Assembly (NCBI RefSeq): GCF_023634645.1
Contig: NZ_JAMKMR010000003.1
Coordinates: 1 to 64,000, forward strand
Origin: Vibrio sinus
Lineage (GTDB): Bacteria > Pseudomonadota > Gammaproteobacteria > Enterobacterales > Vibrionaceae
Direction of reading: 5' to 3'
Length of the DNA: 64,000 nucleotides
The translations under genes were made by a program, and so were the position numbers. Below, one piece after another: positions 20,457-30,050 of this stretch. Numbering within the stretch: position 1 is the first letter of the stretch; each line of letters begins with the position of its first letter. The notes below the pieces were generated by a model, which was not told the DNA's origin, made no database searches, and worked only from the letters and a program-made list of their open reading frames with translations.

Positions 20457-20490
20457 GCCTAAGCTGGGCATGTTTTATCCGAGCTTAGGC
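20457..20490 (-). promoter_or_regulatory. Inverted repeat in pyrC leader
   Basis: GCCTAAGCT and AGCTTAGGC (arms 20490-20482 and 20465-20457) form a 9-bp hairpin with a 16-base loop about 40 bases upstream of the pyrC ATG. In E. coli pyrC is controlled by a hairpin that covers the ribosome binding site; this one does not reach it, so its role is open. Confidence 0.45.
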
Positions 20491-20645
20491 GTCAGGATGA
20501 TAGAGTATATGGGGGAAATTTTCATCCAGTTTTTTGAGATGGGTAGAATCCTTTTGTAGAGCATATTTTGATTTGCTGTCTTTGGGAATATTAGTAACTT
20601 ACTATATGATTGACACGTATATGATAGTTAACCATTGGTACTTGC

Positions 20646-22463
20646 ATGTCCTCAGCTTCTCTTTCTCAAATTAACATCTATCCGGTCAAGTCAACGGCTG
20701 GTATTTCTCTCACGACTTCCTGGGTTGAAAAACAGGGCCTTAGCTTTGATAGGCGGTTTATGTTGGCGCTATCAGATGGAAGCATGGTCACCGCCAGAAA
20801 ATTTCCCCAAATGGTGTTAGTTCATTCGTGTTTACTGCCGGATGGCATTATGTTCTCTGCAGAGGGCAAAGCGCCGCTAAAGCTTGCGTATTCACAGTTC
20901 AAACATCAGCAAACACCAGCTAAAGTCTGGAAGGATGAATTTATTGCCTATACCACAACCGATGAAGCAAACGACTGGTTCAGTAAGATTGTGGGCCAAC
21001 GTGTTGAGCTGCTCTTCACTGGAGAGCAATCCAATCGAGTGAGAGCAAAGTTCGGGCATAACGTAAGTTTCGCAGATGGCTATCCATTGCTTGTTATCAG
21101 TCAAGCATCCTTGGATGAACTCAATCGCCGCAGCAGCGAAACGCACAGCATGGATCAATTTCGCACTAATTTAGTGATCGATAATACTGAGCCATTTGAA
21201 GAAGACGGTTGGAAAAAAATTCGCATTGGCGAGGTAGTGTTTGAATCTCTAAAACCGTGTGAACGTTGTATTCTAACTACGGTCGATACCGTTAAAGGTG
21301 AGTTTCGTCAAAACAAAGAACCGCTCAAAACCTTATCTCAATTTCGAGCTTTGCCTCAGGGAAGTGTGTTCTTTGGCCAAAATTTAGTTGCGCTGAATGA
21401 AGGTATGATTCGTGCTGGCGATAAAGTGGAAGTGTTGGAGTATAAAGATAAAGAGGTGTATCAAGACAATGCGCCACAACAGCAGCTATTGACGTGTGTG
21501 GAAGTGGAAGAAATCGCCAGAAACTTCGTTACTTTTTGGTTAGAGCCTCAGCACTCTCACGCGACGCCTTACCGCCCAGGACAGCACTTACCAATTGAAA
21601 TCAATATGAACGGTAAAGTGATATCACGCCGCTATACGCTGTCATCAAGCCCTAGTCGCCCAGGGCGATTAGCCATTTCGGTGAAAAGAGTCGATGGTGG
21701 AGAAGTGTCGAATTGGCTGATAGATAATTTTAAGGTGGGGGACACACTAGATGCGGAAAAACCAGATGGAACATTCCATTTGGGTGAGCACCATGATCAA
21801 CCGTTATTGCTCTTATCAGCAGGAAGTGGCGTGACTCCTATGTTATCGATGCTGAGGTATTTATCCGATCACGACCAGTTACATGATGTCATTTTTTACC
21901 ACCAGTGCAGCAGCGTTGAGGATATTCCTTACAAGACTGAATTGGATGAGCTCGAACGCAGGTACGCTGGACTTAAGGTAATGATTGCGCTTACCCAATC
22001 CGCCCCATCTTGGTATGGGTTGAAAGGCAGGCTATCACTGACTCATATCAAGCAGATTGCCGATCTTGAGAAAAGGCAGGTTTTTGTCTGTGGCCCTGAT
22101 GGCTTTATGAAGAAGGCCAAAAACCTAATGCTTAAAAAAGGGCTACCAGAAGATTCGTACCATCAAGAAGTGTTTGGCATTACTCAGGCGACTACGGCTC
22201 CAGTTAAAAAATTGCAGTTAAGCCTGAATGGCTTTTTGTTTGAAGGAGATAATCAAACTACCTTGTTAGAGCAGGCTGAAAAGGCAGGTTTATCCATAGC
22301 GAACAGCTGCCGCGCAGGGCTGTGCGGAGCATGCAAAGTCACCATAGAATCGGGCAAAGTCAATCAACCAGATGTTCCTGCGTTGCAAGAAGATGAACGG
22401 AATATGGGAATGGCATTGGCGTGTTGCTGTGTGCCAGAAACGGATATTGAAGCGATTGACTAA
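20646..22463 (+). CDS. MOSC / FAD-NAD reductase / 2Fe-2S ferredoxin fusion
   Basis: A 605-residue three-part protein. Residues 1-270 form a YcbX-like beta-barrel plus MOSC domain with the conserved cysteine in KPCERCILTT. Residues 275-510 are a ferredoxin-reductase module: RRYTLSSSPSRPG binds FAD and SAGSGVTPML binds NAD(P)H. The C-terminus is a plant-type ferredoxin with CRAGLCGACKV and a later cysteine pair. MOSC proteins handle molybdenum-cofactor ligands; YcbX with its reductases reduces N-hydroxylated bases, and the Hcr-like module can serve as electron donor. The fusion would make a self-sufficient reductase. No operon partner is seen. Confidence 0.9.
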   Translation: MSSASLSQINIYPVKSTAGISLTTSWVEKQGLSFDRRFMLALSDGSMVTARKFPQMVLVHSCLLPDGIMFSAEGKAPLKLAYSQFKHQQTPAKVWKDEFIAYTTTDEANDWFSKIVGQRVELLFTGEQSNRVRAKFGHNVSFADGYPLLVISQASLDELNRRSSETHSMDQFRTNLVIDNTEPFEEDGWKKIRIGEVVFESLKPCERCILTTVDTVKGEFRQNKEPLKTLSQFRALPQGSVFFGQNLVALNEGMIRAGDKVEVLEYKDKEVYQDNAPQQQLLTCVEVEEIARNFVTFWLEPQHSHATPYRPGQHLPIEINMNGKVISRRYTLSSSPSRPGRLAISVKRVDGGEVSNWLIDNFKVGDTLDAEKPDGTFHLGEHHDQPLLLLSAGSGVTPMLSMLRYLSDHDQLHDVIFYHQCSSVEDIPYKTELDELERRYAGLKVMIALTQSAPSWYGLKGRLSLTHIKQIADLEKRQVFVCGPDGFMKKAKNLMLKKGLPEDSYHQEVFGITQATTAPVKKLQLSLNGFLFEGDNQTTLLEQAEKAGLSIANSCRAGLCGACKVTIESGKVNQPDVPALQEDERNMGMALACCCVPETDIEAID

Positions 22464-22500
22464 TCAAACTTACATTTTTACTCACTAGTAAGGGAAAAAG

Positions 22501-22522
22501 CCCTCAAACTTAAGTTTGAGGG
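22501..22522. terminator. Perfect 22-base palindrome, terminator
   Basis: CCCTCAAACTT and its complement form an 11-bp palindrome. On the minus strand it is followed by CTTTTT, so it fits an intrinsic terminator for glpR-like transcripts; on the plus strand it follows the MOSC fusion gene. A second hairpin (TGTTATTGC/GCAATAACA) lies at 22598-22620 in the same gap; the rest of 22523-22803 is AT-rich with no gene. Confidence 0.75.
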
Positions 22523-22803
22523 CCTTCCCTACCAAAAATTTATGATTTTTTCTTGAAGCGATTTTGGTATTTTACCAACTGACGGTTAGTAAACTTATGT
22601 TATTGCTCTTTGCAATAACAATAGCTTGGATGCGCTTAGTGTACTACTTCTGCCTATTATGGATTATACATTAGAGTATGTAGCTCGAAAGCGGTAAATT
22701 CGCGAACTTATTGAAAAAGTTTTGAATAAGCCTCACATTTTTAAGGAAATAAAATGCAATAATTTTACATGATGATTCATTGCGGTCTGAATTATTGACG
22801 CTG

Positions 22804-23565
22804 CTATACAACTTGTATATTAACGTCATTTTCTTTTGCGTATGCGGCAATATTCTTTGGTGGTAATTCATCGGTCATAATTAAATCGACGTCAGCAATT
22901 GTGCCGAGTTTGACCATCGCATTGCGGCCAAATTTGCTGTGGTCGACACCCAAATAGACACAACGGCTATTTTCTATGATGGCCCTTTTAACGCGCACTT
23001 CGTGGTAATCAAAATCCAGCAGTGAACCGTCGTAATCAATACCGCTAATCCCTAAAATCCCGAAGTCCAACCGAAATTGAGAAATAAAATCCAGTGTTGC
23101 CTCGCCGGTAACCCCACCATCTTTGCTTCTCACTTCTCCGCCAGCAAGAATTACTTTGAATTCTGGTTTAGCCATCAGTATCGTCGCCACGTTAATGTTG
23201 TTGGTCACGATTCGGAGCGTTTGATGTTTGACCATCAGAGCACGAGCTACAGCCTCGGGTGTCGTACCGATGTCAATAAACAGCGTCGCACCGTCAGGAA
23301 TATGCTCAGCAAGGGCTGCCGCAATGCGTTCTTTTTCTCTTTGTTGTGATACTTGCCTTGTGTGGTAGGCGGAATTTTCGGAACTTGTGCTAATTGTAGC
23401 GCCACCATGATTGCGTCTTAGTTTATTTGCGTCGGCTAGCTCATTGAGATCACGCCGGATTGTCTGTGGACTGACATTAAAGCGATCAACGAGATCGTCT
23501 GTGCTTACAAAACCGTGAGTTTGAACCAATTCGATGATTTCTTGGTGGCGTTTTATCGCTTTCAA
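22804..23565 (-). CDS. glpR: DeoR family regulator, GlpR-like
   Basis: A 253-residue repressor. The N-terminal helix-turn-helix (VSTDDLVDRFNVSPQTIRRDL, about residues 20-40) and the sugar-phosphate-sensing DeoRC domain (FIDIGTTPEAVARAL, LGISGID) resemble E. coli GlpR, which represses glycerol-3-phosphate use. A TTG start at 23565 with AAGGG eight bases upstream is used. No glp genes are adjacent, so identity with GlpR rests on sequence alone and a paralogue is possible. Confidence 0.8.
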   Translation of the reverse strand: MKAIKRHQEIIELVQTHGFVSTDDLVDRFNVSPQTIRRDLNELADANKLRRNHGGATISTSSENSAYHTRQVSQQREKERIAAALAEHIPDGATLFIDIGTTPEAVARALMVKHQTLRIVTNNINVATILMAKPEFKVILAGGEVRSKDGGVTGEATLDFISQFRLDFGILGISGIDYDGSLLDFDYHEVRVKRAIIENSRCVYLGVDHSKFGRNAMVKLGTIADVDLIMTDELPPKNIAAYAKENDVNIQVV

Positions 23566-23608
23566 ATTCCTACCCTTTTGTGACTAATTCGTTAATTTTG
23601 TTCAATCC

Positions 23609-23631
23609 TATACCCAAGTTACTCGGGTATA
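23609..23631. repeat. TATACCCAAGT palindromic element, copy 1
   Basis: An inverted repeat with arms TATACCCAAGT and ACTCGGGTATA (one mismatch). The same core recurs at 29382, 30086 and 37597, always between genes, so it is a dispersed palindromic repeat. Confidence 0.75.
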
Positions 23632-23746
23632 AGCATTCTACGCCTAGATTATGCTAATTCAATGACGAAACGGATCTAAATCGGAGATATTAGATCCGTA
23701 TTAGCCTAGCGTTTGAGTCTCGCTATATAGGTAGAGTGAAGTAGTA

Positions 23747-25063
23747 TTACGCTGTTGTATTGATGGCCTCTCCCATCGCATCGATGAGTCGGTTTATTTC
23801 GTCTTCTTGTGTCGTAAATGGTAAACCTAGCTGAAGAGTATCCCCGCCGTGACGAACGTAAAATCCCTTATCCCATAGATTCCTAGCAATTTCCGCGGGC
23901 CGGATGGTAGCGTCGTCACCACGAGGCGAAAGGCTAATTCCTGCAGCGAAACCATAATTTCGAATATCGTATATATGTTGTGTGCCCTTGAGATCATGAA
24001 CGGCTCTTTCAAAGACTGGCGCCATGTCGGCAACCCGGCAAATGAGTTGCTCTTTTTCTAATAGGTCGAGAGTAGCCAAGGCTGCTGCGCACGAAACAGG
24101 GTGACCTGAGTAAGTATAACCATGAGGAAGTTCGATATTGTGCTGCGCTCCGCCAGCGTGCATAAACACATCGTAAATGTTGTCTTTAGTTAAAACGGCA
24201 CCTAAAGGAATGACACCATTGGTAATTTGTTTAGCCACGCAGATCATATCGGGTGTAACGCCAAAAGCTTGAGAGCCAAAATAGTGCCCTGTACGGCCAA
24301 ACGCCGTAATGACTTCATCAAAAATCAATAGGATATTGTGTTGGGCGCAGATTTGCTTTAATCGTTGCAAATAGCCTTCCGGAGGAATAATCACACCTGC
24401 TGAGCCTGAAAAGGGCTCTACAATGACAGCGGCGATGTTGCTAGCATCGTGTAGCGCGATAAGTTCTAGTAGTTCATCAGCTAACTCAGCTCCCGTTGGG
24501 GACATGCCTTTGGTAAAGGCTGCACTGGCATTCATCGTGTGGGATAGATGATCGGTTTCAAGGGTCGGTCCCCATAGCTTTCGGTTTGCGCCAATCCCGC
24601 CAAAACTCACCCCGCCCCAGCTAGCTCCGTGGTAGCCTTTGCTACGACCAATAATGCGCGTTTTACTTGGTTGGCCTTGAAGACGCCAATAGGCTCTAGC
24701 GATTTTGGTGGCGGTGTCTGTGGCTTCCGATCCCGAATTAACAAAAAAAGCTTTGTTGATATCCCCAGGCGCCAACTCAGCAAGATTTTCTGCCAGCTCG
24801 AACGCTTTCGGATGACCATGTTGAAAGGCAGGAGCATAGTCGAGTTGTTGGAGCTGCTTTGTGACAGCTTGCGTGATTTCTGAGCGATTATGCCCTGCGC
24901 CACATGTCCATAAACCCGATAGACCGTCAAAGACTTTGCGATTTTTGTCATCAATATAGTATGAGCCCTGAGCTCCAACTATCATGCGCGGATCAGATTT
25001 AAACTGCCGATTCGAAGTATATGGCATCCAGTACGCGTCAGCCCAACGATTCTCATTGTTCAT
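23747..25063 (-). CDS. Omega-amino acid:pyruvate aminotransferase (class III)
   Basis: A 438-residue PLP enzyme of the class III aminotransferase family. The cofactor contact block LLIFDEVITAFGRTG (about residues 250-264) and the PLP lysine in ICVAKQITNGVIPLGA (about 285) are present. Overall sequence matches beta-alanine/omega-amino acid:pyruvate aminotransferases (AptA type), which convert beta-alanine to malonate semialdehyde. A LysR gene is transcribed divergently 164 bases away and probably regulates it. Confidence 0.9.
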   Translation of the reverse strand: MNNENRWADAYWMPYTSNRQFKSDPRMIVGAQGSYYIDDKNRKVFDGLSGLWTCGAGHNRSEITQAVTKQLQQLDYAPAFQHGHPKAFELAENLAELAPGDINKAFFVNSGSEATDTATKIARAYWRLQGQPSKTRIIGRSKGYHGASWGGVSFGGIGANRKLWGPTLETDHLSHTMNASAAFTKGMSPTGAELADELLELIALHDASNIAAVIVEPFSGSAGVIIPPEGYLQRLKQICAQHNILLIFDEVITAFGRTGHYFGSQAFGVTPDMICVAKQITNGVIPLGAVLTKDNIYDVFMHAGGAQHNIELPHGYTYSGHPVSCAAALATLDLLEKEQLICRVADMAPVFERAVHDLKGTQHIYDIRNYGFAAGISLSPRGDDATIRPAEIARNLWDKGFYVRHGGDTLQLGLPFTTQEDEINRLIDAMGEAINTTA

Positions 25064-25227
25064 AAGCCATGTTTCTCCTTAGTGCTAGTGATGTGTTGAA
25101 CCCAGTCCTTTTGCATGCTGCACCTGAAGAAACCTGAGGATAACACTTTGTATTTGCGTACTTTAAGCAAGCTATAAGGTTTGATAAAGTGCAACTAATC
25201 GAACTAAAGGTGGGAAGTTAGGAAACA

Positions 25228-26142
25228 ATGAAAGCGTTGTTGGGCCAGCTATCGGATATGGACATACGCCTACTACGAGTGTTCGTTGCTGTCGTCGAAA
25301 GTGGCGGACTGAGCGCGGCTGAAATGGAGCTAAATATTGGCCGCTCTACCATCAGTCGTCACCTTAAAGATCTGGAACTAAGACTTGGTTTAGTGCTTTG
25401 CCATCGAGGCAGAGCGGGATTCTACTTAACCAGCGAAGGCGAGCAAATCTATTCACTAGCGCAGCAATTGTTAGTGTCCATAGAAGGCTTTCGGCATGAG
25501 GTCAACGACTTACACAAAAGCCTGAAAGGCCATCTGGTGATCGCCATATTTGATACCACCATGACCAATCCTCAATGCAAAATTCATGAGGCGATTAGGT
25601 ATTATTCTCAGCGTGCTCCTGAGGTTGAAATTGATATTCACATTGTGCCTGTCAATGAAATAGAAAAAGGGGTGCTAGACGGTAAATATCATGTTGGCAT
25701 CATTCCTCCTCTGCGACGCTCTGCCAGCCTTGAGTATATCCCGCTGTTTGGCGAGCAAATGTCCATGTATTGCGGGGAAGGTCACCCGTTTTATATCCGT
25801 ACTGATACGATAACTGATCAAGAAATAATACAGCAGCCATACGCGGGTTTGAGTTTTAGCAGCCCCAACATGGAGGTGAGCCGCACCTTGAACTTGAAAA
25901 AGAGGGCAACGGCGACCAATCAAGAAGGTATCGCGATAATGATTCGATCAGGAAGGTACATTGGATTTTTGCCTGAACACTATGCCGATATGCTGACAAT
26001 AAATAGTCCAATTAAAAGAATTGATAATACAAAGTATTCTTACCTGTGCGAGTTTACTTCCATTCACCGAAAATCGCCCAAGCCCACTCGTGCGGTGAAA
26101 GAATTTTTAAATGCACTTGAGAAGACCAAAGTTTTGCAATAA
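25228..26142 (+). CDS. LysR family regulator divergent from aminotransferase
   Basis: A 304-residue LysR protein. Helix-turn-helix at about residues 25-55 (GGLSAAEMELNIGRSTISRHL) followed by an effector-binding domain. Divergent arrangement with the omega-amino acid aminotransferase gene suggests control of that gene in response to an amino-acid substrate. The following small gene starts 30 bases downstream. Confidence 0.9.
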   Translation: MKALLGQLSDMDIRLLRVFVAVVESGGLSAAEMELNIGRSTISRHLKDLELRLGLVLCHRGRAGFYLTSEGEQIYSLAQQLLVSIEGFRHEVNDLHKSLKGHLVIAIFDTTMTNPQCKIHEAIRYYSQRAPEVEIDIHIVPVNEIEKGVLDGKYHVGIIPPLRRSASLEYIPLFGEQMSMYCGEGHPFYIRTDTITDQEIIQQPYAGLSFSSPNMEVSRTLNLKKRATATNQEGIAIMIRSGRYIGFLPEHYADMLTINSPIKRIDNTKYSYLCEFTSIHRKSPKPTRAVKEFLNALEKTKVLQ

Positions 26143-26171
26143 ATTTCACTCATCGCAGCAATTTGAGACCA

Positions 26172-26501
26172 ATGATGCAAACCAAGAAAACTTATACTTT
26201 TGAAATTGAAATAACGGGCCGATGTTTAGACACTAATGAAGCCTTGGCTGCTTTTTCTAAAGAGTGTACTGATGCGGGGCTTGACGGGTATGAGCCGTTA
26301 ATGAAGGATGGCAAAACGTATCTTCGTTGTGTTTATCAAGATGACAATGCCGACGATGCGTTGGCAAAAGTCACTCGCGACATTGAGTCATTGAATGGCG
26401 TTCATGTAAAGCGAGATGGCGACTTAAGAATAGACGCTGACGATTGGCAAAACTTGATGGAAAAACTGCAAGGTACGAGTCAAAGTTTCAAAGATAAGTG
26501 A
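26172..26501 (+). CDS. Hypothetical protein (about 109 aa)
   Basis: A 109-residue acidic soluble protein (or 108 from the second ATG at 26175) with no cysteine cluster, membrane segment or recognised domain. It contains CLDTNEALAAFSKECTDAGLDG and a conserved-looking YLRCVYQDD strand. It follows the LysR gene closely, so it may be cotranscribed. The function is unknown. Confidence 0.65.
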   Translation: MMQTKKTYTFEIEITGRCLDTNEALAAFSKECTDAGLDGYEPLMKDGKTYLRCVYQDDNADDALAKVTRDIESLNGVHVKRDGDLRIDADDWQNLMEKLQGTSQSFKDK

Positions 26502-26594
26502 TGAATTATCGCGCTTAACGCACAGTTAAGCGCTTAAATGATATCTTCATATGTTAGGTGTTGGCCGTTAAATTAAGTGTGTTGGAAAAAGCCG

Positions 26595-27395
26595 ATGAAG
26601 AAAAAACACAGCAGTCAATCAAGAAGGTTGCACCCCTCTTTCTCCGTCAATGCGGCCCCATCCGATGTGTTTTTTAACTTTGATGCATTTTTGCCTAATA
26701 CTGAGACTCGTATCCATAGCCACCCTTGGGCGCAAGTACAGCTTATACGTGGTGGCTCGCTGGAGATTGAAGCTGAGGGAACACGTTTTCTAGCGCCACC
26801 TCATTTAGCCATTTGGATTCCGGCGAACGCAACCCATTGCAGTTTCAATCGAAAACCAATTGAATATTGCTCAATTAACATCAAAGATAGCTTAGTCAGA
26901 CAGTTTCCCCAATCGACCAGCTTATTGAAGGTCACTTCGATTATATTGGCGATTATCGAAGATTTCCGCCAGCGTGATGTCGAGATAGCACAACAGGAGA
27001 AAGACAAAAGGCTGGTTCAGGTATTGCTTGATCAGTTGGAGTCGCAACAGGTGGAGCAACATTTTCTTCCGACTACCGACAACAAGTATCTTGCGCCAAT
27101 ACTCTCCGCCATTGAAGAAGATCCCGCCAACCCCACCTCGCTAGGGGATTGGGCTGAGAAAGTGCATACTACCGAACGCACATTAGCTCGATATTGTTTG
27201 TCAGAGCTTGGGATGAGCTTTACTGAATGGCGGTTACGTGTTCGCTACCTGCATTCACTGGAATTGTTGCGCACTGGACACTCGGTAAAAGAGGTGGCTT
27301 TGACATTAGGCTATCATCAAGCCAGCCCCTTCATTTCCATGTTTAAAAAGTATTCTGGACAAACCCCCGATCAGTATAAGAGCCGTCTTCTATAG
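26595..27395 (+). CDS. AraC family regulator with cupin sensor
   Basis: A 266-residue regulator. The N-terminal cupin (TRIHSHPWAQVQLIRGGSLE) would bind a ligand; the C-terminal AraC DNA-binding domain (about residues 165-262) contains two helix-turn-helix units, ending with VKEVALTLGYHQASPFISMF and KKYSGQTPDQYK. The start ATG at 26595 follows GGAAAAA. It overlaps the convergent M14 peptidase gene by six bases. Confidence 0.9.
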   Translation: MKKKHSSQSRRLHPSFSVNAAPSDVFFNFDAFLPNTETRIHSHPWAQVQLIRGGSLEIEAEGTRFLAPPHLAIWIPANATHCSFNRKPIEYCSINIKDSLVRQFPQSTSLLKVTSIILAIIEDFRQRDVEIAQQEKDKRLVQVLLDQLESQQVEQHFLPTTDNKYLAPILSAIEEDPANPTSLGDWAEKVHTTERTLARYCLSELGMSFTEWRLRVRYLHSLELLRTGHSVKEVALTLGYHQASPFISMFKKYSGQTPDQYKSRLL

Positions 27396-28304
27396 TCTTG
27401 CTTTGACGTAATTTAGTGCACCGATAATGGCAGCGACTTGCGCATCGTTACATTCATCGTCTGTCACTTTGGGACTGTCAGGATAGACTTCAGTTGTGGT
27501 GGTGTAAGCACAGTTTGTCATGCCACCGCAGAGTCCCAACTCTTTCATAGGGTAGTTAATGACGCCGAATTGAACCATCGGGGAGCCGATGAGTTCACCG
27601 TTTTCGTCAGCAGGGGCAATATGGGTAACTCGTTTAACCGAATCAATCACGGCCTTTTGAAATTCTGGCACTGGGTTTTGGCTGTCTCCGACCGTATAGA
27701 AACCATCGGGTATCGTGCCTTCAATATAGGCTTCACCATCACGAGCTGCTAGGGCTGGGCGGAACTCTGTTTCATCTGTATCAGTGGTCTCGTGCAAGTC
27801 AATATGAACAAGTGGGTTGAGCTGATTGACACGAGCCATAAGGTAGGACGCTTCTTCCGAAGGACTGTTGCTGTAGAAAGAGCGGTTAGGATCGACCGCA
27901 TTTGGATTCCAACGATTTATCGTCTCATACCCCCAAGGGCTGACACACGGTGCAATGACGATATTAAACTCATCCATATAAAGTTCGGCAGAATCTTTTG
28001 CAAACTTCAGTGCCCCTTGAACGCCACTGGTTTCGTAGCCATGTACACCGCCAGTGATTAATACTGTTGGCTTACTCTCATCCCAGTTCTTGGAGCTGAG
28101 GCAATATAAAGGGTATCTGTCTTTGTCATAAGAGAGCGCTCCATAGCTATCGACGTCAAACTGTTTATCAAGCTGATGTATTTTCTCAACGACTTCTTCT
28201 TGATAGCTACGCTTAATCGTGACGCCCTCACGCCATTGTCGTTTCTCATTTTGGCTCCACGGTTTGCCAGCTGTGCCAATAGGGTAGTGTTGTGTTGTTT
28301 GCAT
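27390..28304 (-). CDS. M14 family zinc carboxypeptidase-like protein
   Basis: A 304-residue metallopeptidase-fold protein. The zinc motif HxxE is in GGVHGYETSGVQGAL (about residues 87-101), and the third ligand histidine is in VHIDLHETTDTDE (about 170-182). No signal peptide is present, so it is cytoplasmic. Related proteins include succinylglutamate desuccinylases and small M14 deacylases; the substrate is unknown. Start at 28304 is chosen over a GTG three codons upstream because of AAGAG nine bases before it. Confidence 0.82.
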   Translation of the reverse strand: MQTTQHYPIGTAGKPWSQNEKRQWREGVTIKRSYQEEVVEKIHQLDKQFDVDSYGALSYDKDRYPLYCLSSKNWDESKPTVLITGGVHGYETSGVQGALKFAKDSAELYMDEFNIVIAPCVSPWGYETINRWNPNAVDPNRSFYSNSPSEEASYLMARVNQLNPLVHIDLHETTDTDETEFRPALAARDGEAYIEGTIPDGFYTVGDSQNPVPEFQKAVIDSVKRVTHIAPADENGELIGSPMVQFGVINYPMKELGLCGGMTNCAYTTTTEVYPDSPKVTDDECNDAQVAAIIGALNYVKARL

Positions 28305-28455
28305 AGATATCACTCTTATGGGTTAGTTGTTAGGCTATTTTGAGGCACCTTAGGGATATAGGCTTTTAAAAAGTTCAGAATTGCCTGAAATAATATTGTT
28401 TTTCTAAATAGCAATGATACATTCCTTTGTGGACGATTTATATTGAGAATAGAAA

Positions 28456-29376
28456 ATGGCTGGCTTAAGCCTGTTAACATTATTGGATGACATTACCACG
28501 GTTTTAGACGATGTCGCGCTGATGTCTAAAATGGCAGCAAAGAAAACTTCTGCAGTCTTAGGAGACGATCTGGCGCTTAATGCCCAGCAAGTATCTGGCG
28601 TTTCAGCTGAAAGAGAAATCCCGGTTGTACTTGCCGTTGCAAAGGGATCATTTAGAAATAAATTTATCCTTGTTCCTGCGGCACTGTTGATTGGCGCTTT
28701 TGTGCCTTGGCTAATTCAACCGCTGCTTCTCATTGGTGGCTTGTATCTCAGTTTTGAGGGTGTTGAGAAGGTACTCGAATCACTTCATTCGAAGTCTGCT
28801 GCCCACTCTGGCTCGCAAGCCCGGGTGGAAAGGTTTAATGGCTCGATAGAAGAATACGAGAAGAGAAAAGTGGAAGGGGCAATACGAACGGACTTTATTT
28901 TGTCGGCTGAGATTATTGTGATTGCGCTTGGAACGGTGCAAGAGCAGATATTTCCTGTCCAAATAGCTGTCGTAAGTATTATCGCGGTGATCATGACCAT
29001 TGGTGTATATGGTTTAGTTGCAGGTATCGTTAAACTGGATGATCTCGGCTTTTATTTAAAAAAACGCTTTCCTCGTGAAGGCTTTATGCGCAGTTTGGGG
29101 CTTGGTCTTATTGTCTTTGCACCTAAACTCATGAGAGTACTCACCGTGGTGGGTACGTTAGCGATGTTTTTGGTCGGTGGTGGCATAGTGGTTCACAGCT
29201 TCCCTCATTTAAAAGAGTTGATAGACCCTGTCGTTATCGAACCAACACAAAAAACACTAATGCACCAAGTTGCGCCTTATATCCTAGGTGGATTGGTCGG
29301 TGCCGTTGCTGGGTTGGTTGTCGTGGCGATAAAATCAGCCGCGGAAAAACTAAAAATGCGTTTTTGGCCACGCTAG
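28456..29376 (+). CDS. yedI: DUF808 membrane protein, YedI-like
   Basis: A 306-residue inner-membrane protein that begins LSLLTLLDDITTVLDDVAL, the DUF808 signature, and has several transmembrane helices after residue 70. It matches E. coli YedI, whose function is unknown. It converges with the DsbA-family gene; a palindromic repeat fills the 32-base gap. Confidence 0.9.
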   Translation: MAGLSLLTLLDDITTVLDDVALMSKMAAKKTSAVLGDDLALNAQQVSGVSAEREIPVVLAVAKGSFRNKFILVPAALLIGAFVPWLIQPLLLIGGLYLSFEGVEKVLESLHSKSAAHSGSQARVERFNGSIEEYEKRKVEGAIRTDFILSAEIIVIALGTVQEQIFPVQIAVVSIIAVIMTIGVYGLVAGIVKLDDLGFYLKKRFPREGFMRSLGLGLIVFAPKLMRVLTVVGTLAMFLVGGGIVVHSFPHLKELIDPVVIEPTQKTLMHQVAPYILGGLVGAVAGLVVVAIKSAAEKLKMRFWPR

Positions 29377-29381
29377 GTCAA

Positions 29382-29404
29382 GATACCCAATTTACTTGGG
29401 TATC
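29382..29404. repeat. TATACCCAAGT-type palindrome, copy 2
   Basis: GATACCCAA (29382-29390) pairs perfectly with TTGGGTATC (29396-29404). It occupies almost all of the gap between two convergent genes and may act as a bidirectional terminator. It belongs to the same family as the element at 23609. Confidence 0.75.
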
Positions 29405-29408
29405 AGTC

Positions 29409-30050
29409 CTAATGGACTTGAATAGCCACTTCTTTAATAATCGCCATCATTTGTTCACTGCTTTGCGCACCTGATATTACATGATGGCGATTTAAAACTA
29501 TGGTGGGGACGGCCGTAATTTGTGCATCTAGCCATTGCTTTTCGGTCGATGACACCGTTTTTCCCCAAGATTTTTCATCTAACACTTGATGCGCGAGCTC
29601 GGTGTCTAGGCCAAGAGATGCTACGGTATCAAGCAGTACCTTATCATCACTGATATCCAGTCCTTTAGTGAAGTAGGCATCAAAGATGGCCAGCTCCAAT
29701 TCGGTTTGCTTGGCCTGGCTTAATGACCACATCAGTAGCTGGTGGGCTTTTCGGGTGTTAAAAATCCGCATGTCTTCGAAAAAGTTAAATTCGAAGCCGA
29801 CTTCTTGACCAAATTGAGTAATCGATTGCTGAGCTTTTATGCTTTCTTCTATTGTTGTGCCGTACTTATTGGCGACATGCTCGCGTAAGTTTTGACCCTC
29901 TAGCGGCATAGTTGGGTTGAGCTCAAAAGGATGCCAAAGCAGTTCATAATCGACGGCCATCAGTTGTAGCGCTTTTTCCAAGCGTTTATAAGCGATGATA
30001 CACCAAGGACACACCACATCTGATACCATGTCAACTCGCAGTTTCAGCAT
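29409..30050 (-). CDS. DsbA family oxidoreductase, FrnE-like
   Basis: A 213-residue thioredoxin-fold protein with CPWC (about residues 14-17) in the active site and the helical insertion typical of the FrnE/DsbA-like group. The cis-proline region is AVPTIVLNRH (about residues 182-191). There is no signal peptide, so it acts in the cytoplasm, unlike true DsbA. Members have been linked to redox stress resistance or polyketide biosynthesis; here the substrate is unknown. Confidence 0.9.
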   Translation of the reverse strand: MLKLRVDMVSDVVCPWCIIAYKRLEKALQLMAVDYELLWHPFELNPTMPLEGQNLREHVANKYGTTIEESIKAQQSITQFGQEVGFEFNFFEDMRIFNTRKAHQLLMWSLSQAKQTELELAIFDAYFTKGLDISDDKVLLDTVASLGLDTELAHQVLDEKSWGKTVSSTEKQWLDAQITAVPTIVLNRHHVISGAQSSEQMMAIIKEVAIQVH

